Under the pieces are notes generated by a model. It was not told the origin of the DNA. It searched no databases and saw nothing but the letters and a program-made list of their open reading frames with translations. Both the position numbers and the translations under genes were made by a program. 12,846 nt of DNA from an uncultured Nocardioides sp. (lineage in GTDB: Bacteria > Actinomycetota > Actinomycetes > Propionibacteriales > Nocardioidaceae): positions 1 to 12,846 of the forward strand of contig NZ_CAMPGZ010000122.1 in assembly GCF_946885725.1 (NCBI RefSeq), in the 5' to 3' direction. Positions 1 to 7,720 of this stretch are shown here, piece by piece. The stretch's first letter is position 1; every line of letters begins with the position of its first letter.

Positions 1-735
1 ATCCGTACGTCGGGACGTGTGGTCGCCGACGCGACCGAGGCGGCGCCGGTGAGCGAGGTCGAGCGCAGGTTCAGCCGCTTCCGGGCCGACCTGGTCGAGG
101 GCGTCCGGGTGGTCGGGGCCTCGCGCACGCTGCGGGTCGTACTGGTCTTCGCGCTGATCACTGCCGCCGGCGAGGGCGTCATGGGCACGTTGTTCGCTCC
201 GTTCGTCAACGACGTGCTCGGCGGCAGCGGCCGCGCCTACGGTCTGATCGCCGGGTCACAGGCGGTGGGCGGCGTGGTCGGCGGCCTGGTCGCGGCGGCC
301 ATCGGCCACCGGCTGTCCCCGGCCCTGCTCCTCGGCGCCGGCGCGATGACGCTCGGCGTCATCGACCTCGCGATCTTCCTGTACCCGCTCGCGCTCGGCG
401 AGACGTGGTGGCCCGCTCTGGCCGGGATGATGGTGGTCGGCCTACCCGCCGCGCTGACCACGGCCGGCTACACCACGCTCTTCCAGCGCGCCACCGACGA
501 CGCCAGCCGCGGACGCGCGTTCAGCCTCCTCGCGCTCACCCGCACGGTCGCGGTCCTGGTCGGGACCACGCTCGCCGGCCTCCTCGGAGACCGCCTGGGA
601 ATCATGCCGGTGCTGGCGTACCAGGGAGTCGGGTACGTCGTCGCCGGCGCGGTGGTCCTGCTGGCCCTCCGGCTCGGGCCACCTCAGGCGCCGGCGGTGG
701 CGAGCCTGGCCAGCAGCAGCGGCCGCGCCGGGTGA
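1..735 (+). CDS. MFS transporter, C-terminal part (5' end outside window)
   Basis: The open frame runs in from the window edge with no stop, so the GTG at 19 is probably internal. 244 residues are visible. A charged cytoplasmic loop (residues about 15-40) is followed by roughly six hydrophobic segments: VVLVFALITAAGEGVM, YGLIAGSQAVGGVVGGLVAAA, LLLGAGAMTLGVIDLAIFL, WPALAGMMVVGLPAALTTA, TVAVLVGTTLAGLLG and GVGYVVAGAVVLLAL. This matches the second six-helix half of a major facilitator superfamily permease. The cytoplasmic loop FQRATDDASRGRAFSLL resembles the short-loop region seen in drug-efflux-like MFS proteins. The substrate cannot be inferred. The gene is convergent with the GAF regulator and their coding ends overlap by 52 bp (684-735), leaving no room for an intergenic terminator. 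MFS class is fairly sure; anything beyond that is not. Confidence 0.85.
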   Translation: MRTSGRVVADATEAAPVSEVERRFSRFRADLVEGVRVVGASRTLRVVLVFALITAAGEGVMGTLFAPFVNDVLGGSGRAYGLIAGSQAVGGVVGGLVAAAIGHRLSPALLLGAGAMTLGVIDLAIFLYPLALGETWWPALAGMMVVGLPAALTTAGYTTLFQRATDDASRGRAFSLLALTRTVAVLVGTTLAGLLGDRLGIMPVLAYQGVGYVVAGAVVLLALRLGPPQAPAVASLASSSGRAG

Positions 736-1916
736 CGCTCGGGCAGAGCGGTCAGGGCCACCTCCACGACCTCCGTGTCGTACGGCGCCAGCGAGCTGTA
801 GCGAAGCACCGCGGCCGGCCGTGGCTGGGCCAGCAGCGCCTCGCGCACGGCGACGGCGACGTACTCCGCGAGCTCGACCAGGGCCGGTGACGTCGTGCCC
901 GGGAACAGCTCGCCCCCGAACACCTCGACCGCCGCCTCGACGTCGCCGGCCCGGAGCAGGTCGAGCACCCGGTCGACGTCGGAGTCGACCGGCATCATCA
1001 GCCGGTAGGGCCGCGACGCGAGCTGGCCGCCGAGCGCGCTGCGCAGGTGCGAGATCTCGGCCTTGAGCGTCGACATCGTCACCGCCGCGTCGCCGTACAG
1101 CAGCGCGTGCAGCTGCTCGAGCGTGAGCCCCTCGGGGTGCAGCGCGAGCAGCGCCACGATCTCGGACTGCCGGCGGGTGAGCAGCAGGCGGCTGCCGTCG
1201 AGCACGACCTCGACGCGGCCGAGCAGGGTCAGCTCGAGGCCGTCGTTGAAGGACGCTCCGCCGCCGTTGCGGCGCGGCACGGCCGTGGTCGGCAGCGCGT
1301 TCTCGAGCAGCCGCGCCATCACGCGCGCGGTGGCGAGCCCGATCGGGTGCGTGCGGTCCCAGGTCGTCGACAGGTCGATCACCCCGAGCTGCTCACCGGT
1401 GACCGGGTCGTGCACGGGCGCCGCCCAGCACACCCAGTTGTGCACGATCGGCGCGAAGTGCTCGGCGCTGAACACCATCGAGGGCCGGGAGTTCACGTTG
1501 GCCAGGGCCAGGGCGTTGGTGCCCACGGCGGTCTCCGACCAGCGCCCGCCGGCGACGAAGTTCACCGACTCGGCCTTGCGGCGCATCACCCGGCCGCCGT
1601 ACGTCCAGAGGATGCGGGTGTCGGCGTCGGTCACGGCCAGCACGAGGTCGCCGTCGTCGGCGGTGCGCCGCAGCTCCTCCTCGATGCGGCTGACCGCGAC
1701 CGAGAGCGGCGACTCGGCGAAGAACGTGCGGGTGTCGTCCTCGTCGGCCATCGGCGCCTCGGGGACGTCGGGCGTGATCGCCGACCCGGACCGCTGCCAG
1801 GACCGCAGGATCTCGTCGCGCACCTCGCCGAAGGCGTCGCCACCCTCCACGAACGCCGTCCAGGCGCGGACGGCGTCGACGCGCCGGCCGTGCAGCTCGT
1901 GCCGGGACGTCGACAT
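684..1916 (-). CDS. GAF-domain transcriptional regulator with C-terminal winged-helix-like domain
   Basis: 410 residues. The N-terminal half resembles AcoR-type activators: an RSWQRSG motif (about 39-44), then a GAF domain (about 70-205) with the family signature GGRWSETAVGTNALALA (123-139) and the strand motif LGVIDLSTTW. In AcoR relatives this part is followed by a sigma-54-contacting AAA+ domain. Here there is none. Instead, residues 227-310 (LELTLLGRVEVVLDG, LTRRQSEIVALLALHPEGLTLEQL, STLKAEISHLRSALGG) look like an OmpR/SARP-type winged helix. The C-terminal 100 residues are unassigned helices. It is probably a cytoplasmic ligand-sensing DNA-binding regulator; the ligand is unknown. The ATG at 1916 overlaps the XdhC stop as TGATG, implying translational coupling, and no clear ribosome binding site is visible. 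It is the last gene of the seven-gene run. Its 3' end overlaps the convergent MFS gene. Confidence 0.85.
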   Translation of the reverse strand: MSTSRHELHGRRVDAVRAWTAFVEGGDAFGEVRDEILRSWQRSGSAITPDVPEAPMADEDDTRTFFAESPLSVAVSRIEEELRRTADDGDLVLAVTDADTRILWTYGGRVMRRKAESVNFVAGGRWSETAVGTNALALANVNSRPSMVFSAEHFAPIVHNWVCWAAPVHDPVTGEQLGVIDLSTTWDRTHPIGLATARVMARLLENALPTTAVPRRNGGGASFNDGLELTLLGRVEVVLDGSRLLLTRRQSEIVALLALHPEGLTLEQLHALLYGDAAVTMSTLKAEISHLRSALGGQLASRPYRLMMPVDSDVDRVLDLLRAGDVEAAVEVFGGELFPGTTSPALVELAEYVAVAVREALLAQPRPAAVLRYSSLAPYDTEVVEVALTALPERHPARPLLLARLATAGA

Positions 1917-3049
1917 CAGTGGTGGATCCGGTCGTCGAGCTCGGCCAGGCGCTTCCCTCCGCCGCCCCACTGCAGCGCGATGATCTCGGCCGCGATGCTG
2001 ACCGCGGTCTCCTCCGGCGTGCGCGCTCCGAGGTCGAGCCCGATCGGCGAGGACAACCGCGAGAGCTCCTCCTCGGTGAGCCCGGCCTCCTGCAGCCGCT
2101 TGAGCCGGTCGTCGTGCGTGCGCCGCGAGCCCATCGCGCCGACGTAGCCGACCTCGGGCAGCCGCAGGGCCACCTCGAGCAGGGGTACGTCGAACTTCGG
2201 GTCGTGCGTGAGCACGGCGATCACCGTGCGCCGGTCGATCCGGCCGGCGTCGGCCTCGGCCTTGAGGTACTTGTGCGGCCACTGCACGACCACCTCGTCG
2301 GCCGCCGGGAACCGGCTGTGGGTCGCGAACACCGGCCGCGCGTCGCACACGGTGACGTGGTAGCCGAGGAAGTCCCCGATGCGCGCGACCGCGGCGGCGA
2401 AGTCGATCGCGCCGAACACCAGCATCCGAGGCGGCGGCGCGAACGCCCACACGAACACGCGCATGCCCTCGCCGCGGCGCTCGCCGTGGGGTCCGTAGGT
2501 CAGCGTCTGGTGGTGCCCGGCGGCGAGAAGGCCGCGGACGTCGTCGACGACGGCGTCGTCCATGCGGTCGCTGCCGAGCGAGCCCTCGACCGGCGTGGCG
2601 TTCTCGACGTCGGCCGGCCGCACGACCACCCGCTTGCCGACCCGGGCGGGGTCGGGGTGCTCGATGATCGTCGCGACCGCGACCGGGCGCTTCGCCTCGA
2701 TGTCGGCCGCGATGGCGCCGAGCTCGGGGAACGTCTCCTGGTCGACCTTCTCGACGAACACGTCGAGGATCCCGCCGCACGTCAGCCCGACCGCGAAGGC
2801 GTCGTCGTCGCTGACGCCGTACCGCTGCAGCACCGGGGTCCCCTCGGCGACCACTGACTGGGCCAGGTCGTAGACCGCGCCCTCGACGCAGCCGCCCGAC
2901 ACCGAGCCGACCGCCTCGCCGGACGGACCGACGAGCATCGACGCCCCCGGCGGACGCGGCGCGGACCGGAAGGTCGCCACGACCGTGCCGACCCCGACCG
3001 TCTTGCCCTCCTGCCACCACTGCAGCAGCTCGGGAAGCACCTCACGCAT
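1916..3049 (-). CDS. XdhC/CoxI family molybdenum-hydroxylase maturation protein
   Basis: 377 residues from the ATG at 3049. The N-terminal XdhC_CoxI domain (about 1-75) carries GSVSGGCVEGAVYDLA (48-63). A second conserved block is GLTCGGILDVFVE (88-100). The C-terminal Rossmann-like XdhC_C domain (about 205-350) has VFGAIDFAAAVARIGDFLGY, CDARPVFATHSRFPAADEVV, VLTHDPKFDVPLLEVAL (279-295) and GAMGSRRTHDDRLKRL (304-319). In characterised relatives XdhC binds molybdenum cofactor and helps sulfurate and insert it into xanthine-dehydrogenase-type enzymes. I chose ATG 3049 because GAGGTGG lies 6 nt upstream; a TTG at 3055 in the same frame would have that site directly against it. The start lies inside the end of the VWA gene (8-nt overlap). 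The neighbouring MoxR, VWA and nucleotidyltransferase genes support the role. No hydroxylase subunit is visible nearby. Confidence 0.92.
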   Translation of the reverse strand: MREVLPELLQWWQEGKTVGVGTVVATFRSAPRPPGASMLVGPSGEAVGSVSGGCVEGAVYDLAQSVVAEGTPVLQRYGVSDDDAFAVGLTCGGILDVFVEKVDQETFPELGAIAADIEAKRPVAVATIIEHPDPARVGKRVVVRPADVENATPVEGSLGSDRMDDAVVDDVRGLLAAGHHQTLTYGPHGERRGEGMRVFVWAFAPPPRMLVFGAIDFAAAVARIGDFLGYHVTVCDARPVFATHSRFPAADEVVVQWPHKYLKAEADAGRIDRRTVIAVLTHDPKFDVPLLEVALRLPEVGYVGAMGSRRTHDDRLKRLQEAGLTEEELSRLSSPIGLDLGARTPEETAVSIAAEIIALQWGGGGKRLAELDDRIHH

Positions 3050-4225
3050 CGGCAACCACCTCGATCAGCTCTGCGAACGCCGCCAACGAGTGACCCGCGA
3101 CGAAGTGGTCGACGTGGTCGAGGGCGGCGACGATTCCCTGCTGCACGGGCTGGTAACCCGCGCGGCCGACGTGCGGGTTGACCCACACGACGGAGTGCGC
3201 GAGGGCGTGCAGCCGGCGCATCTGTGCGGCCAGCAGCGCGGTGTCACCGCGCTCCCAGCCGTCGCTGAAGACCACGACCACGGCGCCGCGCGCGAGCCCG
3301 CGCTGGCCCCAGCGGTCGAGGAAGATCCGGAGTGTCTCGCCCAGTCGGGTGCCGCCGGACCAGTCCGGCACCGTCCGGCCCGCCGCGACGATCGCCTGGT
3401 CGGGGCTGCGCAGCCGCATCGCCCTGGTGACGCGGGTGAGCCGGGTGCCGATGGTGAACACCTCGGCGTTGGAGCCGGTGGTCATCACGAACCGGTGTGC
3501 GAGCCGGAGCAGCGCGTCGGCGTACGGGCTCATCGACCCGGACACGTCCACGAGCAGCACCACCCGCCGCGGTTTCGTCGTACGGCGTCGCCAGGCGATC
3601 TCGGCCGGCTCCCCCATCCGCTGCAGCGAGCGGCGCATGGTCCGGCCGGCGTCGATGTCGCCGCGGTGCCACGGCTGCCGCCGGTGCGCCCGGCGGCGGG
3701 GTGCGCGCGGGCGCAGCTGCTCGAACAGGGCGGCGAGCCGGGCCCGCTCGGCGGGCGGCATGTCCCCGATGTCGCGGTGCCGCAGCACCTCGACGTCGCT
3801 GGCCCGGGCGCGCAGCGGGTCGTCGTCGCGCTGGCTGCCCTCGCCGGCGCCGCCGTGGTCGAGCGACGCCCGGGTCTGCGGCGCCTGCTGCTGCTGGCCG
3901 GGACGCGGCCGCGGCTGGTCGTCGCCGAGGAACCAGGCGGTGAACACCTGGTCGTAGCGGTCCAGGTCGTCGGGGCAGCCGCAGAGCGTGGCGCGGCCGG
4001 CCCAGTAGGTCGCCCGTCGGTCGTCGAGCCCGACGACGGCGGTGGCGGCCAGGAACGACTGGGCGCGGTCCATCGTGACCGGTACGCCGGCGGCCCGCAG
4101 CGCGCGAGCGAACCCGAGGAGGAGCTCGTCCGGGGCGTGCGCCGGCCGGTCGTCGGCAGGGTGGTCGAGCCTGTCGAGACCACCACCTACCGGGTGGTCG
4201 AGCTCGTCGAGACCACTCACGCTGG

Positions 4226-4229
<4 letters not shown>
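3042..4229 (-). CDS. CoxE-like VWA domain protein
   Basis: 395 residues. After a variable N-terminus comes the conserved start of the family (DELLLGFARALRAAGVPVTMDRAQSFLAA split over residues 34-62), a polar linker rich in Q, R and D (about 104-145), an arginine-rich stretch (172-190), and a VWA domain (about 221-385). The metal-ion-dependent adhesion site is intact: D228-x-S230-x-S232 in LLVDVSGSMS, T294 in SGGTRLGE, and D323 in VVVFSDGWERGD. CoxE-type proteins work with MoxR-type ATPases (CoxD) to mature the metal site of CO dehydrogenase-like Mo hydroxylases, and this gene directly follows such an ATPase with an ATGA overlap (4226-4229). Odd feature: residues 6-27 are two 11-residue repeats (GLDELDHPVGG, GLDRLDHPADD) encoded by a palindromic repeat pair. 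The ATGA junction supports start 4229 despite this unusual leader. Confidence 0.9.
4161..4216. repeat. REP-like tandem palindromic repeat inside the VWA gene
   Basis: Two 23-nt units, 4161-4183 and 4194-4216, are identical at 21 of 23 positions, with a 33-nt period (11 codons). Each has outer arms GTGGTC...GACCAC and an inner TCGAGC..GTCGA core, so each can fold into an imperfect hairpin. On the coding (minus) strand they read GTGGTCTCGAC..GCTCGACCAC. I recall similar GTGGTCTCGACAGGCTCGAC units as common dispersed elements in Nocardioides-type genomes; that is memory, not a search. The period keeps the reading frame open, adding about 22 residues to the protein N-terminus. Confidence 0.75.
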
Positions 4230-5122
<893 letters not shown>

Positions 5123-5135
5123 GCCTCGAGCCTAC

Positions 5136-5732
5136 TCACGGCCGGAACTCTCCGGGCGTGTCCACGTCACGACCGGTCGCCAAGTCACCGCACTCGACGG
5201 TCAGCACGTCCCGGTCGCGCAGGTAGTCGCGCGCCCCGCGGTCGCCGGTCGCGGTCTCCACGACGCCGGCCCAGTGGTCGCGGCCGAGCAGCACCGGATG
5301 CCCAGGCACCCCGTCGTACGACGCCCGCGCCAGGGAGTCGCTGCGGTCGTCCGCGGCGAGCACCCGGGCGACCACCGCCTCATCGACGTCGGGCAGGTCG
5401 ACGAGCGACACGAGCGCGGCCGTGACGTCGTCCCGGCCGGCCGCCAGCGCACTGAGGCCCGCGCGCAGAGAGGCGCCCATTCCTTCGGCCCAGTCCTCGG
5501 CGACGACCACGTCGACCGCGGGGTCGACGCACCAGCCGTCCTCGTCGAGGATCGCGCGGACCTCGTCGGCGGCGGCGCCGAGCACGACCGTGACCAGGTC
5601 ACAGCCGCCGTCGAGCAAGCGGCCGAGCGCGCGGTCGACGTACGGGACGTCGCGTTCGTCGCGCAGCAACGCCTTCGGCGTACCCATGCGGCGGCCGGCC
5701 CCGGCCGCGAGCAGGAGGCCCGCGACGCTCAT
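5136..5732 (-). CDS. MobA/MocA-like molybdenum cofactor nucleotidyltransferase
   Basis: 198 residues, the usual size for MocA/MobA-like NTP transferases. The nucleotide-binding signature LAAGAGRRMGTPKALL spans residues 8-23. EDWAEGMGASLRAGL (79-93) matches the N/D-W-x-x-G-M-G-x-S-L block of the CTP-using MocA group. A metal-binding aspartate sits in VDLPDVD (111-117), and GHPVLLGRDHW (144-154) and the C-terminal DVDTPGEF are further family motifs. MocA adds CMP to molybdopterin to give the cytosine dinucleotide cofactor used by xanthine-dehydrogenase/CO-dehydrogenase-type enzymes, which fits the XdhC and CoxD/E-like genes downstream. CTP rather than GTP specificity is inferred from the motif and context. 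Start ATG 5732 overlaps the dipeptidase stop as ATGA. Confidence 0.9.
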   Translation of the reverse strand: MSVAGLLLAAGAGRRMGTPKALLRDERDVPYVDRALGRLLDGGCDLVTVVLGAAADEVRAILDEDGWCVDPAVDVVVAEDWAEGMGASLRAGLSALAAGRDDVTAALVSLVDLPDVDEAVVARVLAADDRSDSLARASYDGVPGHPVLLGRDHWAGVVETATGDRGARDYLRDRDVLTVECGDLATGRDVDTPGEFRP

Positions 5733-6826
5733 TTGGCGCAGGACTCCATGTCGTGCATCGCGCGCAGCACGTTGCCGGAGCCGATCGCGTGCAGGTCCGC
5801 CTCGCGGTAGCCGCGCGACCGCAGCTCGTCCCAGAGCAGCGGGTAGCCGGACACGTCCTCCATCCCGGCCGGGAAGTTGGACGCGCCGTCGTAGTCGCCG
5901 CCGAGGCCGACGTGTGCGAGACCCGCGACCTCGCGGACGTGGTCGACGTGGTCGGCCACCTCGGCGACCGTCGGCGGCGCGGGCGCGACGTTGGTGCGCT
6001 CGCGCATGATCGGGTCGACGTCGTCGAAGCTGCGCTCGTCGAGGCCGCGCTCGCGGGCGACGGCGAGGCAGTCGTGGTACCAGTCGACCCATGCCTGGCT
6101 GATGAAGAACGACGGGAACCCGATCATGCAGACGCCGCCGTTGGTGGCGAGCGACTGCAGCACGTCGTCGGGCACGTTGCGCACGTGACCGGCCACCGCG
6201 CGGGCGCTGCTGTGGCTGAAGATCACCGGCGCGATGGTCGCGTCGAGGGCCTGGCGCATCACGTCGTCGGAGACGTGCGAGAGGTCGACGAACATGCCGA
6301 GCGCGTTCATCTCGTGCACGACCTCGAAGCCGAAGTCCGACAGGCCGCCGAGCACGCGGTGGTCGGTGGCGGAGTCGGCCCACGGGACGTTCTGGTTGTG
6401 CGTGAGCGTCATGTAGCGCGCGCCCCGCTCGTGCATCGACCGCAGCGTGTCGAGCGACGAGTCGATCGAGTGGCCGCCCTCCATGCCGATCAGCGACGCG
6501 AGGCGGCCGTCGGCGATCGCGGCCTCCGTCTCGTCCGCCGTACAGCAGAGGGTGAAGTGCTGCGGGTACGTCGACGCGAGGGTGTGCACGAAGTCGATCT
6601 GCTCCTCGGTGGCGCGGACCGCGTCGGGGCCGGGCAGGTCGCCGGGGACGTAGACCGACCAGAACTGGCCGACCACGCCGCCGCGCGCGAGCCGGGGTAC
6701 GTCGGTGTGCACGGACGGCTCACCGCCGACGAGGTCGACCGCGGACAGGTCGTAGCCGCAGTGGTCGCGCAACGTCCAGGGCAGGTCGTTGTGACCGTCG
6801 ATGACGGGCACCGGGGCAGCGGTCAC
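5729..6826 (-). CDS. M19 family membrane dipeptidase-like zinc hydrolase
   Basis: 365 residues, full length for peptidase family M19 (renal dipeptidase type). The binuclear zinc ligands are in place: H12-x-D14 in DGHNDLPW, E116 in GMEGGHS, H184 in DLSHVSD and H205 in SHSSARAV. R216 (VAGHVRN) and D311 (GGDYDG) match the substrate-binding arginine and catalytic aspartate of the family. GNVLRAM near the end is also typical. The start is GTG 6826, 4 bp after the GntR stop, with GGTGAG four bases upstream. There is no signal peptide, so it is probably cytoplasmic. Family members cleave dipeptides, some D-amino-acid-containing; the substrate here is unknown. Its place between a GntR regulator and cofactor-maturation genes is curious and suggests a catabolic pathway whose other enzymes lie elsewhere. 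Confidence 0.93.
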   Translation of the reverse strand: MTAAPVPVIDGHNDLPWTLRDHCGYDLSAVDLVGGEPSVHTDVPRLARGGVVGQFWSVYVPGDLPGPDAVRATEEQIDFVHTLASTYPQHFTLCCTADETEAAIADGRLASLIGMEGGHSIDSSLDTLRSMHERGARYMTLTHNQNVPWADSATDHRVLGGLSDFGFEVVHEMNALGMFVDLSHVSDDVMRQALDATIAPVIFSHSSARAVAGHVRNVPDDVLQSLATNGGVCMIGFPSFFISQAWVDWYHDCLAVARERGLDERSFDDVDPIMRERTNVAPAPPTVAEVADHVDHVREVAGLAHVGLGGDYDGASNFPAGMEDVSGYPLLWDELRSRGYREADLHAIGSGNVLRAMHDMESCAK

Positions 6827-6830
6827 CGGC

Positions 6831-7583
6831 TCACCGGTTGCGGGTCACGGGGGTGTTGGGACGCGACAGCGGCATCCACAGCGTGTAGCGGTCGGCGCGG
6901 AACGTCGACCGGGAGACCTCGATCGCGATGCTCCCCGCGAACGCGCGGCGGGCGATGCGCAGCACCGGCTGGCCGGCCTGGATGCCGAGCAGCTCGGCCT
7001 CCTCCGGACGCGCGAGAGCGGCGTCGACGGAGTCCTCGCCCCAGGTCGGCAGCAGGTCGCGCCGCCTGAGCTCGTCGTACAGGCTCTCCGGCAGTGGCTG
7101 GTCGAGGAAGTTCGGCACGATGCTGTCGGCAAGGTAGGCGTCCTCGATGCACATCGGCGTCCCGTCGGCGAGCCGCAGCCGCTGCCAGTGCACGACCTTG
7201 GCGCCCTCGGGGATCTCCAGCGCGCGGGCGACGCCGGGGCCGGCGGCCTCCATGCGGGCGAGCAGCGTGCGCGCGCCGGCCTTCATGCCGCGGCGGCCCA
7301 TCTCCTCGGTGTAGCTGGACAGGCGTACCTGGACGTCGATCTTGGCGCGGGCCACGAACGTGCCGCGGCCGGGCACCCGCTCGAGGAGGCCCTCGGAGAC
7401 GAGAGCGTCGAGGGCCTGCCGGACGGTCATCCGGGCCACCCCGAAGTGCTGGACGAGCTCGCGCTCCGACGGAGCCGGGCTGCCCGGCTCGGCACCCTGG
7501 ATCAGCCCCCGGACGTATTCCCGGACCTGCACGTGCTTGTGCACGGTCTGGCGTGGTCGATCTGGAGTCGCCACGTCGCCCAT
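6831..7583 (-). CDS. GntR family (HutC/UTRA type) transcriptional regulator
   Basis: 250 residues. A GntR winged helix covers about 14-78, with PSERELVQHFGVARMTVRQALDALVSEGLLERVPGRGTFV as the recognition block (38-77). A UTRA ligand-binding domain covers about 95-240 (YTEEMGRRGMKAG, VVHWQRLRLADGTPMCIEDAYL, AFAGSIAIEVSRSTFRADRY). HutC-type proteins are usually ligand-released repressors that control their own operon. I prefer ATG 7583 over the in-frame ATG 7613: GGAGGT lies just upstream of 7583, while 7613 has none and would sit in the likely -10 box. It is the first gene of the operon, followed by the dipeptidase after 4 bp, so it probably autoregulates the dipeptidase and Mo-hydroxylase maturation genes. 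The ligand is unknown. Confidence 0.92.
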   Translation of the reverse strand: MGDVATPDRPRQTVHKHVQVREYVRGLIQGAEPGSPAPSERELVQHFGVARMTVRQALDALVSEGLLERVPGRGTFVARAKIDVQVRLSSYTEEMGRRGMKAGARTLLARMEAAGPGVARALEIPEGAKVVHWQRLRLADGTPMCIEDAYLADSIVPNFLDQPLPESLYDELRRRDLLPTWGEDSVDAALARPEEAELLGIQAGQPVLRIARRAFAGSIAIEVSRSTFRADRYTLWMPLSRPNTPVTRNR

Positions 7584-7608
7584 CGCACCTCCCTCGGCTC
7601 GACTCACC

Positions 7609-7614
7609 ACCATA
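7609..7614 (-). promoter_or_regulatory. Candidate -10 box (TATGGT) for the GntR-dipeptidase-maturation operon
   Basis: On the minus strand TATGGT fits the actinobacterial TANNNT -10 pattern, 25 bp before ATG 7583. No convincing -35 is visible. The ribosome binding site GGAGGT follows at about 7592-7587. This placement would make a short leader and supports the downstream start for the regulator. Confidence 0.4.
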
Positions 7615-7631
7615 GCCGCATCGAGTGCGGC
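7615..7631. promoter_or_regulatory. Candidate operator palindrome for the GntR regulator
   Basis: GCCGCA-TCGAG-TGCGGC is a perfect hyphenated palindrome with 6-bp arms and a 5-bp spacer, lying directly against the candidate -10 box on its upstream side. A GntR-type dimer bound there would block the promoter. It does not match the common GT-N-TA-N-AC HutC core, so operator identity is inferred from position and symmetry only. Confidence 0.4.
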
Positions 7632-7690
7632 CGGGGGAAGCCGGAAGAAGCGCGATGGGCGACCAGTGGCGGCCTTTACCGCGGGTATGT

Positions 7691-7719
7691 CCGGGTCTCG
7701 CCGGCGGCCTTACCCGGCG
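7691..7719 (-). terminator. Weak candidate terminator after the ABC permease
   Basis: Just past the TAG stop of the permease, CGCCGG (7699-7704) pairs with CCGGCG (7714-7719) around a 9-nt loop. Alternatively CCGGGT (7691-7696) pairs with ACCCGG (7712-7717). There is no T tract. The stems are short and mutually exclusive, so this is tentative. The interval 7584-7720 otherwise holds only the GntR promoter elements. Confidence 0.25.
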
Positions 7720-7720
7720 T

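Larger units (their letters stand above)
7575..7663. repeat. 12-bp inverted repeat around the GntR start codon
   Basis: GTCGCCCATCGC at 7575-7586 and its exact reverse complement GCGATGGGCGAC at 7652-7663 are separated by 65 bp. The right-hand end of the first arm holds the GntR start codon, so a transcript covering both could pair over the start. If transcription begins near 7601, as the -10 candidate suggests, the distal arm is not transcribed and the repeat would act only as DNA. Confidence 0.5.
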
